A stretch of DNA of 64,000 bases from Neoarius graeffei (lineage: Eukaryota; Chordata; Actinopteri; Siluriformes; Ariidae): NCBI RefSeq assembly GCF_027579695.1, contig NC_083571.1, positions 39,430,443-39,494,442 of the forward strand, given 5' to 3'. The stretch's first letter is position 1; each line of letters opens with the position of its first letter. This document shows, one piece after another, positions 1-11,318 of the stretch. The position numbers and the translations under genes are program-made. The notes under the pieces were generated by a model, which ran no database searches, was not told where the DNA came from, and saw only the letters and a program-made list of their open reading frames with translations.

Positions 1-343
1 AACTGACACCAAGTTCTGAACATCCTCCTCGCTCTGTGTGCTCATTTTGATGCTGTTCAGTCACAGAACCAGAGCATCTACCTCCTGATCTCCTGAGAAC
101 ATCCACTCAGGTGAAATCACTAACTGAGCACTGAGACCTTACAGTGCAGGAAGCACTCCTGATCATAAGAGCTTCAGTCCTCACATCCGAGTGCAGCTTC
201 AACTCTCCGTTAGCAAAGAGCTGGATTCGCCGTTACAGCTCTGTGCTGTGAGCAGTCCAGAAGGTTGTAGGTTCAAAATTCTTTATTAGTGTTGGATTCT
301 GATTCAGCTGTGATGTGGTTTGGATAAACACATCTAAATAACA
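1..343. other. No recognisable gene at window start
   Basis: I see no gene here. The minus strand has a short open stretch next to a splice-donor-like CTGTAAGG near position 140, but every frame of the candidate exon has a stop, so I do not call one. Confidence 0.5.
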
Positions 344-356
344 CAGAGAGAGAGAG

Positions 357-404
<48 letters not shown>
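344..404. repeat. (GA)n(TG)n compound microsatellite
   Basis: A run of GA dinucleotides is followed directly by about 22 TG units. The histidine- and threonine-rich reading frames over it are artefacts of the repeat. Confidence 0.95.
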
Positions 405-410
<6 letters not shown>

Positions 411-577
411 GAATGGGAATTGCTCAGTATGTTCAATAACAATAACATTACACAGAGTCACAGAGTTTAATTGAGCTGGGATGAAAAATGAACAATAATA
501 AGAGTATTAGATTAGCAAGAGCTGTGAATGAGACGCTGTGATCTCATCAGTGTGAAAATATCATTCTTCTCCATTGC

Positions 578-578
578 A

Positions 579-631
<53 letters not shown>
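578..631. repeat. (CT)n(CA)n compound microsatellite
   Basis: CT units are followed by CA units. The 300 bases on either side hold no gene that I can recognise. Confidence 0.95.
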
Positions 632-633
<2 letters not shown>

Positions 634-946
634 TGTAGAGTTATATCTTTAACAGCGTAATAATGATCCAGTGAGCTAGGTTTTCATTAAGGGTTCTAAG
701 CAGGTCATTTGCTGATAAATTGGTGTTAAAATATATCAGGATGGAGAATGTGTACCAGTATAAAGGGCATTTAGAAGAAGGCTGCCTAGGTAGGGAGGTT
801 GTCCTGTTTAAAGTCAGCAGAAAATGAGTTTCTTCAGCAGATTTGGAGTTACAACATTTGGAGTGTGTGTTTCTCCAACATGGCACACACACACTGGACA
901 GAACTGTCAGCACTCTTCCGCATATACGAGTGATGAGCTAGTGCTA

Positions 947-1334
947 GCGGCACGGTGGTGTAGTGGTTAGCGCTGTTGCCTCGCAGCAAGAAGGTCCGGG
1001 TTCGAGCCCCGTGGCTGGCAAGGGCCTTTCTGTGCGGAGTTTGCATGTTCTCCCTGTGTCCGTGTGGGTTTCCTCCGGGTGCTCCGGTTTCCCCCACAGT
1101 CCAAAGACATGCAGGTTAGGTTAACTGGTGACTCTAAATTGACCGTAGATGTGAATGTGTTGTGTATGGTTGTCTGTGTCTATGTGTCAGCCCTGTGATG
1201 ACCTGGCGACTTGTCCTGGGTGTACCCCCCTTTCGCCTGTAGTCAGCTGGGATAGGCTCCAGCTTGCCTGCGACCCTGTAGAAAAAGGATAAAGTGGCTA
1301 GAGATAATGAGATGAGATGAGATGAGATGAGATA
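947..1334 (+). mobile_element. tRNA-derived SINE, Mermaid type, copy 1
   Basis: The head has pol III promoter boxes: an A-box-like GTGGTGTAGTGGTTAGCG and a B-box-like GGGTTCGAGCCCC. The central part is the conserved region around CAGTCCAAAGACATGCAG, and the tail is a GATGA/GAGAT repeat. A short target duplication (GTGCT) lies at 941-945 and 1335-1339. This family was described from catfish and is widespread in teleosts. It is non-autonomous and would be copied by a partner LINE. Confidence 0.9.
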
Positions 1335-2229
1335 GTGCTGCTGTGATTGACAGGTGTATGCCCCGCCTACCCAGGTAGCATAAACAATCACATGACCCTG
1401 ACTCCCTGAAATCATGATTCCTTCACAAAAAATCACAGACAAGAGGAACCATGACATTATTCTCACCTAAAGTGCAATGTGAATGGAACAATATGAATTC
1501 AAATCCTTACAACACACACACACACACACAGATCCCTTTTCTCCACTAGAAGACCATAATTCCCACCTTTACACTTGTCTGTTTTTGTCTCACTCATCTC
1601 AGGGGGGAAGACCACATTTTCCCTCAGAGATGCTGGGAGATAACACACACACACACACACACAAAGACACACTCAGAGAGAGAGAGAGAGAGAGAGAGAG
1701 GCTGAACTGAGAGAGAGCGATGTCAGTGTGGTGTCACAAAGGTGACACTCAGACATGACAGACATGACAAGACAGAGCCACTCACTCAGTCTCCCTCCTT
1801 CTCCATCTGCCCCATATCCCCTGCCACCCCCCATGTCCCCCTCCACCCTCCTATATCTCCCTTCACTGCCCCATGTCCCCCTACACTCCTCCTCTCTTCA
1901 TCCCTTCAGTCATTCTGCAATTCACTCTCTCCGACTCCCTCTGCTTTCCCATGTAGCCACAGTGCCCCCTACAGTATTGTGTGTGTGTGGGGGGGGGGTA
2001 GAAGAAATAAGAATGTAAGAAAGGAAAGAGAGAGAAATGAGAGCGACTTCTGTTACGGTAAGTGTTCAGTCATATGTTTTCTACTGAGAGAATATATGGA
2101 AGGAATTTGCACTGTTTAACATGCAGGACACACAGACTGAGAGAGAGAGAGAGAGAGAGCATTGAGCGATGGCTGTGGTAAAGGTGATTAACAAACTCTG
2201 AAATAATTATAATCACCACACTCTGTGTG
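1335..2229. other. Microsatellite-rich spacer
   Basis: CA tracts lie at about 1513-1530 and 1643-1662, and GA tracts at about 1675-1700 and 2139-2159. C-rich, CCCC(A/T)-containing sequence fills 1790-1930, and a short G run lies near 1990. I find no gene. Confidence 0.6.
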
Positions 2230-2606
2230 GGGCGGCACGGTGGTGTAGTGGTTAGCGCTGTCGCCTCACAGCAAGAAGGTCCTGGGTTCGAGCCCCGGGG
2301 CCGGCAAGGGCCTTTCTGTGCGGAGTTTGCATGTTCTCCCCGTGTCCGCGTGGGTTTCCTCCGGGTGCTCCGGTTTCCCCCACAGTCCAAAGACATGCAG
2401 GTTAGGTTAACTGGTGACTCTAAATTGACCGTAGGTGTGAATGTGAGTGTGAATGGTTGTCTGTGTCTATGTGTCAGCCCTGTGATGACCTGGCGACTTG
2501 TCCAGGGTGTACCCCCCCTTTCGCCCATAGTCAGCTGGGATAGGCTCCAGCTTGCCTGCGACCCTGTAGAAGGATAAAGCAGCTAGAGATAATGAGATGA
2601 GATGAG
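2230..2606 (+). mobile_element. Mermaid-type SINE, copy 2, with 12-bp target duplication
   Basis: Same head, body and GATGA tail as the copy at 947. The flanks repeat ACACTCTGTGTG at 2218-2229 and 2607-2618, a clear LINE-style target-site duplication. The internal promoter boxes are better preserved here than in the first copy. Confidence 0.93.
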
Positions 2607-3054
2607 ACACTCTGTGTGTGTGTGTGTGTGTGTCAGAGAAAGCAGGAGATGTTGGAAGGGAGATGATTATATGAACAAAGACAAAAGAAAGGAGAAAAAT
2701 ATAAATAAAGAGGTTAGAAGAAAAGAGTGGAGGAGGAATGAATAGACAGATGAAAGGAGAAAGAGAGAGGAAGAGTAGGAAAGGCAATGAGAGAAGAGTA
2801 AAGGAGAAGAAGAGTGTCAAAGAATGTTTGTGTTGTTGATATTAACAGTGATTCTTTCTTTCTTTCTCTCTCTCTCTCTTCCCTCTGCTCATCCCCTGCT
2901 GTGTCTCTCCTCCACACATGCTAGGACACCCCCAATCTACAGAAAGGGTGGTGCCTCACAGAAAGTAAGGCTGGACAAACTGTTTAGCTGTCATAGCATC
3001 AGAAAAGTATCAAACATCAGTCTCAAACTAAAGCTGGGACAGAATCAGAGAGAG
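2607..3054. other. Spacer with GT and CT tracts
   Basis: A GT tract at 2612-2632 and a pyrimidine tract at 2858-2880. A 40-base segment at 2925-2964 has a pyrimidine-rich acceptor and a GTAAGG donor on the plus strand, but it is too short to identify. Confidence 0.4.
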
Positions 3055-3643
3055 TGTTAGGACTGGGACTGTTTTGGCCTCTAGAGGCCACTGTTATTTC
3101 CTTTTCTGGTCATGTTTGTTTTGGGCCTCTAGAGGTCACCACTGTGTTCTGTGTTTTGTTTTTGTCTTATTGCCTGTTTCCTGCCCCGCCCTGTCCTTAA
3201 TTAGTTTGTGTATAAATACCCCTCTGTTTGTTCCCTTGTCATGGAGTCTTTTTCCTATGTTATGCTGTTAGTGCTAGTTCCCTCTGTCCCATGTACCTTG
3301 CCTGTGTCTTTGTATTCTTGGTTTTTGCTTCTTTCTTTTTGGACTTTGTGGATTTTGTTTTTGACCTTTTTGATCTTCTGAGCATTTGAGTTTTTGCCTT
3401 TTTTCTTATTTGGATTTTGGACTTTGTACCTTTGGATATTTTTATTTTTGGTTTGTCTTCTGAGCTTTGGATTATTCTTTGTTTTTTCCCTTAGATTGTA
3501 CATAGTGTAAATAAACTGTTTTTGATACCTTTCTACTTCCGCCTCACGCCTCTGCACTTGAGTCATTCCCCTAGTGGCCTAGTGGGGGTTTGCTGGATTA
3601 TCACACCAGCAAACCAGGTTTGAATCCCAGTAAAACCCTAACA
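3055..3643 (+). mobile_element. Solo LTR of the Gypsy element found at 13-18 kb
   Basis: It starts TGTTAGGACTGGGACTG and ends CCCTAACA, the same ends as the two LTRs at 13066-13586 and 17912-18432 but in opposite orientation. It carries the GTATAAATA box, a polyadenylation AATAAA, two GGCCTCTAGAGG palindromes near its start and the tRNA-like block near its end. No internal coding sequence flanks it, which fits LTR-LTR recombination that deleted the body. I do not see a clean target duplication. Confidence 0.85.
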
Positions 3644-4130
3644 CAGATAGAGGACACACAGGAGGAGAGGAAGTAATTATGTATTCATCCAGGGGTGAAT
3701 CTGATTGGTGTTTAGTGCTGTCACTCATGCAAGGGTGGTGTGATCAGATTGGCTGATTAATTATCTAAACCACACCCTTTCTGGAACCTCCTAATACAGA
3801 TCCATCCTCTGTCCCTCCCTCAGTGCTCTGATGACGACGATAATGAGACAGACAGGGATTTCATTGCATTTTAATGCAGATTTAGTAAGCAAATAGACTC
3901 GTGTGTGTGTGTATGTGTGTGTTGGGAAGTGTAAAGCAGTATAAATAAACAGAGGACAGGAGCAGCCAAAAGCCAACACACACACTAAAGCCATCTGCTA
4001 ACATCTGGGTGTTTGCTGTTTATTTTATTGCAGTGACTTGTGATTTTAATTTATAATTTACATTTCTGGCTTGTTAAACAAAAGAATCATGATCACAAAC
4101 AAATTATCTAATATAATCTTAACCCAGTCA
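3644..4130. other. Spacer, no gene seen
   Basis: Short GT tract at 3901-3921; nothing else supported. Confidence 0.5.
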
Positions 4131-4821
4131 GTGTGTTTACATGCACATCCAAATCGAGCTGCTGTCGGTAATCGAGCTAAGGGTCCCAGCAGGGGTGCCA
4201 GAGAAATCCAATCCTACATGCACACAAGGAAATCGAGCTATTGTGTGAGGTACATTGTGCACCCGAGCCACAGGTGGCGCTACACGCCCCATCGTGTTGG
4301 TACACTTCCGGTTGTCGTCATGAAGAAGAGCTATTCAAGAGTGTAAACAAAGTTATCAGTTCCCTGTTCTCCATTGCGCGTTTTTCTCCCATCCATGAAT
4401 TTTAATATATTCAACTCCTTAAGCTGAATGAGCATGAACTCTGTCTCCTCATTGCTCCAGAAGTGCACGTTTCTGCTCGCCATTTTCTCTTCTTCGTTTG
4501 TTCCTTCTGACCGCTTCTGCTGCTCGCTACTACTGTTGTCATGCCGACCGAGGCTGTCGTGTTTCCCGCTTGTGGTCTCGTTCTCATCACTTCCGGAAGG
4601 GGCAGTGCTGAAGTAAGTAGCTCGACTACGTAGCTCAATAGGGTTTACATGCACTAAGTAGCTTGGCTACAATCGCATAATGTAGGTCGTGTAGCTCGAT
4701 TACGAGAAATCAAGTTCGGTTCAATTTCAGCCTAGCTAAGGTGTATCCATGGCATTTAGAACTTCGATTTCAGTCGAGCAACGGCAGAAATTCGATTTTC
4801 TCTATGTGCATGTAAACGCAC
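4131..4821 (-). mobile_element. PIF/Harbinger-like non-autonomous element
   Basis: The ends are inverted: GTGTGTTTACATGCACAT on the left and ATGTGCATGTAAACGCAC on the right. They are flanked by TCA at 4128-4130 and 4822-4824, a 3-bp duplication as expected for Harbinger elements. Sub-terminal GTAGCTCGA and ATCGAGCTA motifs repeat near both ends. A SANT/Myb-like exon lies on the minus strand; the DDE transposase is absent. Confidence 0.7.
4331..4483 (-). pseudogene. SANT/Myb-like DNA-binding exon of a Harbinger element
   Basis: From the ATG at 4483 the peptide begins MASRNVHFWSNEETEFMLIQ and continues with LNILKFMDGRKTRN. The tryptophan plus acidic NEET and the FMDGRKTRN segment are what I expect at the start of the Myb-like accessory protein of Harbinger transposons. 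That protein works with the DDE transposase in binding the transposon ends. Only the N-terminal half is present before the frame runs out. No partner transposase gene is nearby. Confidence 0.6.
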
Positions 4822-4943
4822 TCAGTGTGTGTGCATTTCTGAATGAAAGCATCAGTATATCAGTGTCAGTTGTTTTATTTCAGTTTGTTTATTACTTTAT
4901 TACGACCTTCTTCCATCTGTTCACAATAAAAACAGTAATAAAC

Positions 4944-4949
<6 letters not shown>

Positions 4950-5029
<80 letters not shown>
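4950..5029. repeat. (CT)n(CA)n compound microsatellite
   Basis: About 16 CT units followed by CA units with one interruption. Confidence 0.95.
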
Positions 5030-5449
5030 TTAATTACAGCACAGAGTAGCACCCCAGTAAATCATTACAGCTGAGAGAGACATGGAGATTATAAAGCTCG
5101 AAACAAGTCAGCTAAAAGCGTAAGAAATGAGGAGGGATGTATTCCTGTTACCTCTGCTTACTTCCTCTTATCGTGTTTTAGCTGCACCCTCTGAAGAGAC
5201 CCAGAAGGGATGTGAGGACAAATTAGTCAGTGTCACACATTCTGTTCAGCAGTGCTAGGAGAGAAGACCAAGAGAACCCTGAAGCATGCACACACAAAGG
5301 GTTTCTGTAAGAGTTTACTGGATTAGTAAGAGCTTTTATCTTCTGAAAAGGACTTCTACATCTGATAGGGAAACGCTCTGGTGTAGGGTTCTACAGAGCA
5401 CTGTTAATGGTTCCCACAGAGGAAGTTAAATGTTCTAAATGTGTAGGAG
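5030..5449. other. Spacer, no gene seen
   Basis: No supported exon, promoter or repeat family. Confidence 0.4.
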
Positions 5450-5800
5450 TGGAGGAAACTAGGAGAGAATACGACTAGGGAAGTTAGGGAAACAAGAAGA
5501 TTAGGAAGTTACAGGACTGGAAAGGAGAATAATGGACTAGGAAGCTAATGGACTAGGATGCTAGGGGACTATGAATGTGTAGGCGAATAGGACGCTAGGG
5601 AACTGGGAAGCTAAGGGACTAGGAACATAGGCAACTAGGAAGCTAGGGGACTATGAATATAGGCAAACAGGAAGCTAGGTGACTGGGAAGCTTGGAGACT
5701 ATTAATGCAGGGAAGTAGGAAGCTACGGGACAGGGAAGCTAATGGACTAGGAAGCTAAGAAACTGGGAAGTTAAAGGTCTGGGAAGCTAGGGGACTGAGA
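5450..5800. repeat. Degenerate minisatellite of AGGAAGCTAGGGGACT units
   Basis: Variants of GGAAGCTAGGGGACTAG recur roughly every 17-20 bases (for example at 5533, 5590, 5638, 5669, 5708 and 5780). The units have drifted, which suggests an old array. Confidence 0.75.
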
Positions 5801-6597
5801 AGCATTGTTCAGTTGCTTCTCTGTACTCCACAGTCAATTCCCCTTCTAAAATGTCCCACCCCTTTAGAACCCTGCCTAAATAAAGCCTCTTCTCATTGGA
5901 GCCCTTCCCCAGTGAGGCCCCACCCCACTGTCAAGGGAGTAAGTATGGTGATTATATGTACTCCATTTGAGACAAGGCCCTGTGTTAGTATTCAGGTCTC
6001 CTTCTGATCGTCTGCTTTGCCTTACACACACCACTGGGGAATGAAACACACACATACACAAAAAAACGATAAACAGCTTCTTATCTCACACAGAGGAAGT
6101 TGTTGTTATTATTATTCTCACTTTTATAATTACTTTGAGTGAATGTATTCTATTACACATTGAAACCTCACTGCTTTAACAAACAGTGTGTCCCTCACTG
6201 AGTTCTCCATCAGGCCCCGAGTCCTCCACCAGGGTAATGTGTGATTGGAATCTGATGTACCAAACCAGTTAAGTAGTGTGGATTGTAACAGACATTGGGA
6301 CAGACAGTGATTGGGATTGTGGGATTTTTGTGTCAGTAGATTAAGTGTTGTTACACTGGGAAAAGTGCGCTAATCTGAAATCAGAATCGAAGAATGCATA
6401 TTTTGCTGAGATTTAACAACCTCAAGCATAGAAAAGAGAAGAAAAATAACAGTTCTGTACTCAAATAGGTTTAATGTAGTTCAGAGCTGAAGGAATGGAA
6501 GAAACATGGCATTAGGGAATGAGACATCACTGAAGTCAACTTACCCAGGATGTATTCTGCTTTCCTAAAATGAAAAATGTTATAAAAAAAATTCTTC
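5801..6597. other. Spacer, no gene seen
   Basis: Short open frames occur but none has splice context or a recognisable domain. Confidence 0.4.
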
Positions 6598-6794
6598 ATA
6601 TCGTTAGCCTAATAGCATAATTGCCTAAGTCATTTTTTGGCCAAATTGTGATATCTGCCTAACTTTACTCTCCTACCACTGCTGCATCACCCTGCCTTAT
6701 TGCCTATGTCCTCAGCCTATCAGAATGCATTTTAGAGTCCAAAATCACTATCTGCCTTAGTCATCTCTTTGACTTAGGCATTTTTGATGCACAA

Positions 6795-7244
6795 ATGGAG
6801 TGTGACTCCATGCATAGCCTCATTGAACGGCGTACCATCAAAGATATTCACACTCCACGTGATTACACTGTCATCTTTGAGACTACATGTTTGCATCCAT
6901 CCCCATACAAGGTGACCCAGCTATACCACAATGACTTCATGAAGTTATCTGGGGCCTATGTCACCAACATTCGACCAGGCAGAAAAGTTGGCGACCCCAC
7001 AGTCCATGACCTTTGGGCTCTCCAGTATATGGCAGATGGTCGAATCCAGCACAAGTTGGATTTTGAGTCTGACTGGGAGGACCTACCTCAGCAACTCAGC
7101 ATCCCCGAAGAACCACTCCACTGCGTCCCACTCTTTCCTGCCCAATTGCCAATTACTCTCAGGAAATTCAATGACTTGCAGGCAATGAAACCAGTACTAC
7201 CAAGAGTGGTCCACCAGTACTATGACAACCTCCCTCATCAATAG
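6795..7244 (+). pseudogene. C-terminal piece of a transposon-encoded protein, family unassigned
   Basis: The 149-residue frame begins MECDSMHSLIERRTIKDIHT and contains RPGRKVGDPTVHDLWAL in its middle. Proteins with a QMECDSxHSxIE segment followed by a RPGRKxGDP block recur in fish and insect transposons; I take this as the end of such a transposase, from memory only. The upstream frame stays open for only a few codons, so the N-terminal catalytic part is missing. With the flanking perfect inverted repeats this looks like an internally deleted copy that was mobilised in trans. Confidence 0.5.
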
Positions 7245-7283
7245 ACAGTGTGAAAACAAGTTCACACAGCACCTGAGTAGGAC

Positions 7284-7395
7284 TTTGGTTAAGGTTAAAC
7301 AAGTAAAACAACTTGGTTAAGGTCAGACATGTAGAACAACTTGGTTAAGGTTAGACAGGTAACAACTTGGTTATGTTTAGGAAAGTAAAACTACT
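7284..7395. repeat. Short tandem repeat, unit about 28-30 bp
   Basis: AACTTGGTTAAGGTTAGACA-like units recur four times, inside the element at 6598-7657. Confidence 0.7.
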
Positions 7396-7657
7396 TTTCT
7401 ATGTTATGTTTGTATTTATATGTAAGAGAAAAATTGCCTAAGTCATGGCACATTCTGCCTAAGTCACTTTTATTTGTTATGCAATCGATGATGTGTCTTT
7501 TGTTTTTTTTTTTTGCAAACTTGTTCACACATTTTGTTGAACTTACTGTTACAAAATCAATAAAAAAAACAATGTGCTTGCTAAAAATTGTTTTTTTCTT
7601 GTTTTCCAAAAACATTCAAATATGACTTAGGCAATTATGCTATTAGGCTAACGATAT

Positions 7658-7905
7658 TATAAAGTCTGTCATTTGGGTTTTGAATAGGTGGTCCTCCTGA
7701 TTAGTTCCTGAATATACACACACACACATTACTGGAGGTGTGTTATTTTTCTGGTGAGGGTCAGAGTGACCCCAGACTTTAATGGAAAAATGGAGCACTC
7801 TTAAAATGTGGCCTTACTCAAACGTGATTTGAAACACAGCAGGAAGGAAGGAGAGGGAGGAAGTGAAGAGAGGAGGAAGAAAAAAGCACAGTGAAACACC
7901 AGTAA

Positions 7906-7937
<32 letters not shown>

Positions 7938-7941
7938 CTCA
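7658..7941. other. Spacer with GA microsatellite
   Basis: GA repeat at about 7913-7937; no gene seen. Confidence 0.5.
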
Positions 7942-9372
7942 CACATTCAGTAGATCCCCTTATCCAGGGTGAATTACAGAAGAACTTTTTCTATCAAAAA
8001 CACAAACCTTATGTGGGTTCACTACATTAGGAACTAAAAGTACCAGCAGTCTAAAAACCCTGATGGGGAAGTTAGTACAGTATGAAAAGAAAACAATACA
8101 CAAGGATTTTTTAAGAACATTACCAAAGTGCTAATTAAAGTGTTTGGAGGAGAGTTAGACCTTTAATATTCATTTGAATCTTCAATCATCTCCAGATTGA
8201 ACTGTACAGACATCCAGGAGATGTTATTTCACCACCTTGGTGCAGGACAGAGAAGAGTCTTTATGCAGGTCTTCCGAGAGATAGTGGCACCAGTCAAGCT
8301 GTTCTAGGTGCTTGGAGGGAATGTGGTGCTGTGATAAATGTTTTATGGCAGGTGTGTGCTGGTCTGTTTTTGGCTTTGTAGACAAGCATCAGGGGATTAA
8401 ATCAGATGCAGGCAGCGACAGTAAGATAGTACAGGGAACACAGCAATTGGATGGTATATGACAAATTGGGGATGTTGAAAACAAGTCATGTGGCTGCCTT
8501 CTCTTCAGGGGTCAGATATCAGTTGCAGGGGTCAGATAGTGCACAGAGCAAATGTGCCAGGAGTGAGGTGCAGTTGGAGCAAGGAGCTCCAAGACCTGCC
8601 AGGACCTGAAAAGGTTGTGTGCATAGAATTGGCTTTTTGTTCCTCCTGATTTTGTAGAGGAGAAACCTGCAGTGAAATAGCAGTGGTATGAAAACCCATG
8701 TGAGGATATGACCTTAGATACAGTGGGTATAGAGGATATGACCTCACCAAGACAGGGGGTGTAGAAGATACAACCTTGCTGAGAGAGGGGGTATGGAGGA
8801 TATGACCTCACCGAGAGAGTGGGTATAGAGGATACAGCCTTACTGAGAGGGGATTTAGAAGATACGAGCTCGCTGACAGAGCAAGTATAGAGGATATGAC
8901 TTTGCCAACACAGGGGGTATAGAGGATACGACCTTGCCAAGAGAGCAGGTATAAAGGATACAACCTCACTGAGCGAGTTGGTCTAGAGGATATGACCTTG
9001 CTGAGACAGGGGGTATAGAGGATACAACCTTGCTGAGACAGGGGGTATAGAGGATGTGACCTCAACAATAGAGCAGGTATAGAGGATATGACCTTGTCGA
9101 GACAGAGGATACAGATGATATGACCTTGCCAAGACAGGGGGTATAGAGGATATGACCATGCTGAGACAAGGGATATAGAGGATAAGACCTTGCTGATAGA
9201 GCAGGTATAGAGGATACGGCCTCGCTGATAGAGTGGATATAGAAGATAAGACCTCACCGAGACAGGGGGTCTAGAGGATGTGACCTTGCTGTTAGAGCAG
9301 GTATAGAGGATATGACCTCACTGATAGAGCGGGTATAGAGGATATGACCTCACCAAGACAGGGGGTCTCGAG
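7942..9372 (-). mobile_element. Old L2/CR1-type LINE fragment (LINE A, left part)
   Basis: On the minus strand the 3' end carries the CCTGGATAAGGGGATCTA tail typical of fish L2-like LINEs. Reading upstream gives degraded C-terminal reverse-transcriptase text: LVFNIPNLSYTIQLL, then LMLVYKAKN, then RLFSVL. Further up, HGFSYHCY (just before the catalytic YADD) is joined directly to CRFLLYKIRR, so the segment with the catalytic aspartates is deleted. Upstream of that the coding sequence has turned into the 32-bp tandem array. The element continues beyond the hAT insertion at 11319-11580. Confidence 0.75.
8700..9372 (-). repeat. 32-bp tandem array derived from LINE coding sequence
   Basis: About 21 units of a 32-bp repeat whose core is GAGGATATGACCTCNCTGAG plus a GGGGGTATA-like segment. 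On the minus strand single units translate as GEVISSIPTLS or SYPLYPLSQQG. Those words match the stretch between the PQGSVLG and SHGFSYHCY parts of the LINE's reverse transcriptase. Because 32 is not a multiple of three, the reading frame rotates from unit to unit. The array resumes at 11319 after the hAT insertion. Confidence 0.85.
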
Positions 9373-9732
9373 CAGTGTTTCTCAGCCACTGGGCCGCAGA
9401 CCATTAGTGGGCCGCAAAGCACTGTCTAGTGGGCTGCAAAAAAAATTTCAAGTTGAAGCTAATTTTTACTCATAGTAGGGTACAATTGCTGGATTGCATC
9501 CGACATCACATCCGCCTCATTAAGCTACGTTCACACTACAGTTCGCAATGCTTTGCGATGGGTTATCAATGAAAATGAGGCATTTTGGTAGTGATGCTTG
9601 GCAATATACAGGTGAGCTAAAAGTTGTGGTCACCCAGCAGGCGAACACTTAACTGTCATGGCTTCATGTGCCTGAGTCTAGCACAGTTTGAGTGGCCACG
9701 CCCACTCACAGAGCTCATTGTGCACACTCTTG

Positions 9733-10125
9733 GGACCCAGTCGTTATGGGAAACACCTGATGCTGATTTGAGCGCAATCAGCATGTGCATATAAGGATGT
9801 TGTTTTCACAGAGACTTGACAAAGTACCGTATTATCACTGTCATGGTTGTTTCTAGCCATGTTCATGGCTCTAGTTAAATACTCTGCTTTATGATTCTGC
9901 TTTTGTTTGTGTTTGTTACCCTAACCTTGCCTTATGTTTTGTTTCTGTAAATATCAAGCCTGCTAATAAACACTCTTCCTGCACTTAGATCCGTCAACTG
10001 CCGCACACCTGTCAGAATATTTTGCAAACTCTCTATGAAAATAGCATCTTTATATGCATGTGGTGATTGCGCTCAAATCAGCATCAGGTGTTTCCCATCA
10101 CACCTGGGTCCCAAGCGTGCACACA
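9733..10125. repeat. Inverted repeat with an LTR-like loop
   Basis: About 90 bases at 9733-9823 (including GGGAAACACCTGATGCTGAT) return in inverted orientation at 10020-10125. The loop holds an LTR-like block with TGTCATGG at its start and AATAAACACTCTTCCTGC near its end. This is probably a fold-back element carrying a retroelement fragment. Confidence 0.6.
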
Positions 10126-10786
10126 ACACACTCTGAAGAAGCGAAGAGCAGGGAGGATTGAGAATCAAGTGGCTGTGGCTTATTTACACACAATACTAAA
10201 ACTTGTATCACCTAACAATCATCACAAAGACGCATACAAAAAGCCTAAAAATGCCTGCTTCCCCAGGAATAAATGACACAGGATTTATCTGGTAGTGTCT
10301 TGACCCCAGATCTTTAACCCAGCCACTTGTAAAAAGTTGTATGCCTCCATGCTCTTCCAGGTTTTTATCTGTTTGTCCATGTAGAACAATGTCTGCAGCA
10401 CCAGGTAATTTGAGGTGTCGGGGAACTCAACAGATGGATAATTTTCCAAATCACAGGAAAAATCCTTCCTCGTTAACGTGTAAGGATCTATCCCATTAAG
10501 TGGTTTCTATATCCACTTTTTTTGAGTGTACTTCTTGGTTTTAATAACTTGCTTGTTTTCTGGACACAAACATGGCAATAAGTTCTTGTGTTAATTGACC
10601 AGACTCCACTTTTGGATCATTAATCCCTTTTGACTGAGAATGCCTTGCATGCATGGTTTTACATTGGCTTCTGGCACATCCATACAGTTTTAAATACAAT
10701 ACTTACAATTAAAAACAGTTTGTTTTTATTGCATTTATTTAATTCCTGGACTCCCATCTGTAACAGGTTGTGATGGTGCATCCCAT

Positions 10787-11165
10787 CCATCCATCCATCC
10801 ATCCATCTGTAGATGCTTATCCTGTCCTACATGGTTGCAGGCAAGCTGGAGTCTATCCCAGCTGACTATGGGCAAGAGGCGGGGTACACCCTGGACAAGT
10901 CACCAGATTATCGCAGGGCTGACACAGAGACAAACAACCATTCACACTCACATTCACACCTACGGTCAATTTAGAGCCACCAATTAACCTAACCTGCATG
11001 TCTTTGGACTGTGGGGGAAACCAGAGCACCCAGTGGAAACCCACGCAGACACAGGAAGAACATGCAAACTCTACACAGAAAGGCCCTCGCTGGCTGCTGG
11101 GCACGAATCCAGGACCTTCTTGCTGTGAGGCAACAGTGCTAACCACTACACCACCGTGCCACCCC
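10787..11165 (-). mobile_element. Mermaid-type SINE, copy 3, with 15-bp target duplication
   Basis: Minus-strand copy with a (CATC)n tail. The flanks repeat GATGGTGCATCCCAT exactly at 10772-10786 and 11166-11180. It inserted into the hAT element, so it is younger than that copy. Confidence 0.93.
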
Positions 11166-11318
11166 GATGGTGCATCCCATTAATACATTTTACAATAGAT
11201 TATTAGATTCTAATATAATAGATAAGCCAACATATTTGGGGATCTTTTTTTAATGGGCCTCGACTCATTTCAAGTATGAATAGGTGGGCCTTAAAGTAGA
11301 AAAGGTTGAGAACCCCTG

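Larger units (their letters stand above)
6598..7657 (+). mobile_element. 1.06-kb DNA element with perfect 36-bp inverted repeats
   Basis: The left end 6598-6633 and right end 7622-7657 are exact reverse complements over 36 bases (outer sequence ATATCGTTAGCCTAATAGCA). The motif TGCCTAAGTCA or its complement recurs inside at about 6762, 6772, 7434 and 7457 as well as in both ends, like sub-terminal transposase sites. One 149-codon frame lies on the plus strand. A direct-repeat run lies at 7284-7395. I cannot assign a superfamily; the target duplication is not clear. Confidence 0.8.
9373..11318 (+). mobile_element. hAT-type non-autonomous element, copy 1
   Basis: The ends are CAGTGTTTCTCAGCCACTGG and, at the other side, AAAAGGTTGAGAACCCCTG, with inverted CAG...CTG termini. 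The flanks GTCTCGAG (9365-9372) and GTCTAGAG (11319-11326) are an 8-bp duplication with one mismatch, the hAT signature. Related copies lie at 32351-33604 and 48056-50997. I see no transposase. It contains a fold-back structure and a SINE. Confidence 0.85.

Noticed and set aside
1..240. Further wfs1 exons at the window start
   Set aside because: All frames of the donor-flanked segment have stops, and no wolframin text is readable.
233..461. Reading frames rich in His/Thr or Val/Cys over CA/GT tracts (also at 1483, 20306, 41361, 55073 and elsewhere)
   Set aside because: They are translations of dinucleotide repeats, without splice context or domains.
2924..2964. A 40-base plus-strand exon with good splice signals
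   Set aside because: Too short to identify, no partner exons, and it lies between SINE and solo LTR.
8512..9257. Long minus-strand frames of the SYPLYPLSQQG type as a repeat protein
   Set aside because: The 32-bp unit is not a multiple of three and the frame rotates; the words derive from LINE codons and continue into decayed reverse transcriptase.
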